Source: Prevotellaceae bacterium UBA4301 (lineage in GTDB: Bacteria; Bacteroidota; Bacteroidia; Bacteroidales; Bacteroidaceae). From it: 10,312 bases of DNA. The stretch is taken from contig DGUV01000070.1 in the NCBI GenBank assembly GCA_002395775.1, forward strand, positions 1-10,312. Direction: 5' to 3'. The notes beneath the pieces were generated by a model. It did not search any database. It saw only the letters and a program-made list of their open reading frames with translations, and had not been told where the DNA came from. Shown here one piece after another: positions 9,201 through 10,312 of the stretch (its first letter is position 1; every line of letters starts with the position of its first letter). A program made the position numbers and the translations under genes.

Positions 9201-9255
9201 CATCCGCATGCAGAATCAGGGCGTCATCCGCACCCGCAAGGTTGCGATTAAGTGA
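6244..9255 (+). CDS. Secreted multidomain GH85-like endo-beta-N-acetylglucosaminidase with T9SS C-terminal sorting domain
   Basis: A 1003-residue secreted enzyme. Signal peptide: residues 1-20 (MKKLILLSLVAVFSFGTAQA, cut before Gln21). The region at about 35-410 reads as a GH85 barrel: PGCWIDAAHQNG ending at 158 resembles the GH85 'PGWINAAHRNGV' strand; FFESW at 167-171; YYGADGINYNWEDG at 205-218 carries the N-x-E catalytic pair as Asn214 and Glu216 (known family roles: Asn orients the 2-acetamido group, Glu is the acid/base, as Endo-A N171/E173); Tyr249 lies 33 residues on, matching the family's catalytic-site Tyr; FLNY is at 275-278. GH85 cleaves GlcNAc-beta-1,4-GlcNAc in the N-glycan core. 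Then come a CBM-like beta-sandwich (about 470-592), an Fn3-like module (about 598-705), a GEVED-like region (about 715-905; ADWNINGFFE, IPDDAVCGTSRIRIVF), and a T9SS type-A tail (about 930-1003; YTTDGKLVRF, APGLYVIRMQNQG, KVAIK). The family call is by motif only; the downstream module calls are weaker. Confidence 0.85.
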   Translation: MKKLILLSLVAVFSFGTAQAQDYDASASREIFDFSHFGESTVLDLFYKAQQAGREYPTVEEFEAAGISPMDLEFARSHVRPRPIIDDQANQLLSGVKNTRRLWMNIPMGTAKGMGGYPGTNAGDDTYSIWNYTHLFGSWNHGLFQAPGCWIDAAHQNGTDIFTGIKFFESWTPGSGDGAYSKLITEKNADGSFKYVKPLISALLYYGADGINYNWEDGSYSNADIIAFHKALYKEAEARGFKNFHIGLYTNQSTLTANNANALFGNSEGRTADTFLNYSANNFISSMAMRSSETAAQNAMGTTDGLYAGAWIVTMNRSWTNLNGRDIGAVLWGEHGNSRFWSNNVGNDATEFQANYQALLERTVSGGNRNPAKRPTMQNSGNEWAWSGTTPPLSKFGGLATYFPERSAIQGKLPFHSYFNTGIGEVYLYKGKKAHGNWYNMSTQDIVPTYRWLVYNAGTTTVSTILQPEFTIEDSYMGGSCLRLSGKGSGSADVVLFRTALTGNSGQPYAKLAVKTGREGQNETGLSLILKVGGEWKEFPVGPTSGKTWEEKQIQLTGISATDQIDFVGLRAKDVTPSYQVYVGELQLNDEATLQPAAIRDVVAEVKRETTTGMSVKLYWTLDQAPGKYGLTYNDEANIDHFEVLYKNGEDGQPKVVSHVQAWSAFVGNIKLAAADAPYLGVRAVSTDLKTYSQPRWVAISRSTNVPEGAGADALEYGVSEINPDADGYKTAIQTRYLTSITTSGASVADMNYTCNAPGPEADLNYVNATQTAVLKVKQGDEITVNYQWNTANDGIQWCIMKGYADWNINGFFEGTTDELIIEQGKANTNNSIENTPEYSSTPLHPNGYTDNPFIPFKIKIPDDAVCGTSRIRIVFTDAWAAHPGPVGLTAKGFTIDLGVEITGTNPQRQPTAKLYDEGEAGEPEGLTDGILATKGEASNAFVAGGKLQFTSVEKAWIYTTDGKLVRFLSNPRALATSNFAPGLYVIRMQNQGVIRTRKVAIK

Positions 9256-9377
9256 GCAACAAGCCGAGCCGGGGCTCGAGATTGTTCGAACGTGAGCAAG
9301 CTCGGCCCCAGCCCCAAGGTTGCGATTAAGTGAGCAAGCTCGGCCCTCGGCACAGGGTTCGATTAAGTGAGCAACAA
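9237..9377 (+). repeat. Irregular ~38-bp tandem array repeating the GH85 gene's stop region
   Basis: GTGAGCAA, which contains the gene's TGA stop, occurs at 9252, 9292, 9330 and 9367, spaced 40, 38 and 37 nt. A 23-bp stretch spanning the last codons and stop (9237-9259) recurs exactly at 9315-9337, 78 bp (26 codons) downstream and in the same frame, so it again spells KVAIK-stop. A third, diverged copy (9356-9377) lacks one G and is out of frame, but shares the 18-mer CGATTAAGTGAGCAACAA with the first (9245-9262 and 9360-9377). GTGAGCAAGCTCGGCCC is shared by 9292-9308 and 9330-9346. The units contain small self-complementary pieces: CGAGCCGGGGCTCG at 9266-9279 and GTTCGAAC at 9284-9291. Confidence 0.9.
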
Positions 9378-9383
9378 AAAGGA

Positions 9384-9418
9384 AAGGCTGCAATCTCCGT
9401 TCTGGGGGTTGCAGCCTT
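9384..9418. terminator. Intrinsic, probably bidirectional terminator between convergent genes
   Basis: AAGGCTGCAA at 9384-9393 is the exact reverse complement of TTGCAGCCTT at 9409-9418. The stem can extend inward by five more pairs, including two G-U, closing a 5-nt loop GTTCT. On the plus strand it is followed by the T-rich acttcttt, after the GH85 gene. On the minus strand the stem is followed by tttcctttttgttg, giving a better T tract for the rubrerythrin transcript. Its position, between genes that converge, fits shared termination. Confidence 0.85.
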
Positions 9419-9435
9419 ACTTCTTTGTCAGCACA

Positions 9436-9443
9436 GGGGGGGG
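9436..9443. repeat. G8 homopolymer 12 nt past the rubrerythrin stop
   Basis: Eight consecutive G on the plus strand (C on the coding strand of rubrerythrin) lie between the terminator hairpin and the rubrerythrin stop codon. It is outside any coding region, so length changes would not shift a frame. It is a spot where sequencing or replication slippage is likely. Confidence 0.8.
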
Positions 9444-9455
9444 AGCCTATCGCCC

Positions 9456-10001
9456 TCAGTAATTCTCGGCATGCACCTCAAAGTAGGCCTGCGGATGGTT
9501 GCAAGCCGGGCACACCTCCGGAGCCTTCGTGCCCACCACGATGTGGCCACAGTTGCGGCACTCCCACACCTTCACCTCGCTCTTCCTGAACACCTCCGCC
9601 GTCTCCAGGTTGCGCAGCAGCGCCCGGTAGCGCTCCTCGTGGTGCTTCTCGATGGCAGCAATCAGCCGGAACCTCTTGGCCAGTTCGGGGAAACCCTCCT
9701 CGTCCGCAGTGTCCGCAAATCCGGCATACATATCCGTCCATTCATAGTTCTCCCCGTTGGCAGCCTCGGCCAGGTTCTCCGCTGTCGAGCCAATGCCCTC
9801 CAGCTCCTTCAGCCACAGCTTGGCGTGTTCCTTCTCGTTCTCCGCCGTCTTCAGGAACAGGGCTGCAATCTGTTCGTAGCCCTCCTTCTTGGCCTTCGAT
9901 GCAAAATAGGTGTACTTGTTTCTGGCCTGCGATTCGCCCGCAAAGGCTGCCAGCAGATTTTTCTCCGTCTGCGTTCCGGCATAGCGATTCTTCTTTTCCA
10001 T
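9456..10001 (-). CDS. rbr: Rubrerythrin (diiron peroxidase with C-terminal rubredoxin domain)
   Basis: A 181-residue cytoplasmic protein that reduces hydrogen peroxide to water, with electrons passing through its rubredoxin site; part of oxidative-stress defence in anaerobes. Seen: ferritin-like four-helix region with candidate diiron ligands Glu23 (FAGESQARNKY), Glu56 and His59 (ENEKEH), Glu84 and Glu87 (GENYEW), Glu118 and His121 (EKHHEE), matching the Rbr ligand pattern. A rubredoxin-like iron site follows with Cys148, Cys151, Cys164 and Cys167 (CRNCGH, CPACNHPQAYF). Length is normal for the family. I chose the ATG at 10001 because MEKKNRYAGTQTEKNL is the usual N-terminus; a longer in-frame start at 10079 would add 26 unrelated residues and begin upstream of the promoter. 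It converges on the GH85-like gene and is unrelated to that cluster. Confidence 0.97.
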   Translation of the reverse strand: MEKKNRYAGTQTEKNLLAAFAGESQARNKYTYFASKAKKEGYEQIAALFLKTAENEKEHAKLWLKELEGIGSTAENLAEAANGENYEWTDMYAGFADTADEEGFPELAKRFRLIAAIEKHHEERYRALLRNLETAEVFRKSEVKVWECRNCGHIVVGTKAPEVCPACNHPQAYFEVHAENY

Positions 10002-10044
10002 AGCTTTTTGTTTTTTAGTGAGTTTGATGAATGTCCGATGGGGA

Positions 10045-10075
10045 CAAAGATAATGCAAAGCTCCGAACGAAACAA
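10045..10075 (-). promoter_or_regulatory. Bacteroidetes-type promoter of the rubrerythrin gene
   Basis: Read on the minus strand, TTG (10075-10073) is followed after 20 nt by TATCTTTG (10052-10045), a full match to the -7 TAnnTTTG element with a short -33 element. It predicts transcription starting near 10040, about 40 nt before the ATG at 10001. The leader just before the ATG (cactaaaaaacaaaaagct) is A-rich with no Shine-Dalgarno. I could not recognise an OxyR or PerR operator. Confidence 0.72.
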
Positions 10076-10224
10076 GCACAAGGGCTAATTATTTTCTTCT
10101 CCATCCCCTTTTTTGTCGCGTGAAGGGATAAAGTAGGGCATAGCTATATAGTGAAGTAATGTATGTTCCCCGTCTATGATACATTGCGAAAGGACTGATT
10201 CTAAGGCCTACAGACAGAGATTGC
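10076..10224. other. AT-rich gene-free stretch upstream of rubrerythrin
   Basis: Together with the promoter on its left and the repeats on its right, this forms about 310 bases without a gene. I see no convincing ORF, RNA gene or TAnnTTTG promoter facing right within it; stops occur in all frames. Confidence 0.5.
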
Positions 10225-10312
10225 CCAATCATTGAGAAATCATTTCCCAATCATCGAAAATTTACTTACCAATCATCGGCTCATCATTGGTAAGTAAATT
10301 TTCGATGATTGG
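10225..10312. repeat. 22-bp-period repeat, four units, the last inverted
   Basis: Units begin at 10225, 10247, 10269 and 10291, exactly 22 bp apart. The first three start CCAATCAT and then diverge. The fourth (10291-10312) is the exact reverse complement of the second (10247-10268). The third begins CCAATCATCGG and ends TCATCATTGG, so it is a partial palindrome itself. As a result 10247-10273 and 10286-10312 form a perfect 27-bp inverted repeat around a 12-nt loop. The array may continue past the window edge. It does not resemble an insertion-sequence end with a transposase, and there are no spacers of CRISPR type. Confidence 0.88.

Noticed and set aside
7999..9393. 464-codon open frame on the minus strand over the GH85-like gene end and the tandem repeat
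   Set aside because: It runs through the terminator-side repeat and shows only shadow-type composition; the repeated CSLNRNL is just the antisense of the DNA repeat.
10002..10079. Longer N-terminus for rubrerythrin starting at 10079
   Set aside because: The extra 26 residues match nothing in the family and would place the start upstream of the -7 element.
9330..10088. 252-codon plus-strand open frame across the rubrerythrin region
   Set aside because: Rubrerythrin on the opposite strand is unmistakable, and this frame would also read through the terminator hairpin.
10225..10312. CRISPR array
   Set aside because: Units are contiguous 22-mers with no unique spacers, and one unit is inverted; no cas genes are present.
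10247..10312. Ordinary intrinsic terminator
   Set aside because: The stem is AT-rich with 27-bp arms, has no adjoining T tract within the window, and no gene is seen ending here.

Overview
The window looks like chromosomal DNA of a Bacteroidales bacterium, most plausibly Prevotella or a relative. The reasons are a SusC/SusD outer-membrane pair, Bacteroidetes-type promoters (TTTG/TTG, about 20 nt, then TAnnTTTG) instead of E. coli-type boxes, AT-rich start regions without Shine-Dalgarno sequences, and a type IX secretion (T9SS) C-terminal sorting domain on a secreted enzyme. The genus is an inference.

Layout, left to right. Bases 1-630 hold the 3' part of a ComM/YifB AAA+ ATPase gene, cut by the window edge. 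A small UPF0145 (YbjQ-like) gene follows at 673-990. A well-formed Bacteroidetes promoter (1007-1039) then starts a three-gene, same-strand cluster: a SusC/RagA TonB-dependent transporter (1070-4324), a SusD/RagB glycan-binding lipoprotein (4376-6181), and a 1003-residue multidomain protein (6244-9255) that I read as a divergent GH85 endo-beta-N-acetylglucosaminidase with accessory beta-sandwich, Fn3-like and GEVED-like regions and a T9SS tail. The end of this gene runs into an irregular ~38-bp tandem array (9237-9377) in which the last codons and the stop are repeated. A strong, probably bidirectional terminator hairpin follows (9384-9418). A convergent rubrerythrin gene lies on the minus strand (9456-10001) with its own promoter (10045-10075). 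The last ~230 bases are AT-rich and gene-free, and end in a 22-bp-period repeat that folds into a perfect 27-bp-arm inverted repeat touching the window edge.

How it works together: the cluster is a minimal polysaccharide utilisation locus. The enzyme would be exported by T9SS to the cell surface or medium and cut the GlcNAc-beta-1,4-GlcNAc core of N-glycans from glycoproteins. SusD would capture the released oligosaccharide and SusC would import it with TonB energy. No regulator and no exo-glycosidases are visible in the window, so downstream processing must be encoded elsewhere. ComM, UPF0145 and rubrerythrin look like ordinary housekeeping neighbours. The points most worth a second look are the T9SS-tailed divergent GH85, the in-frame duplication of its terminal codons, and the palindromic 22-bp repeat at the right edge.
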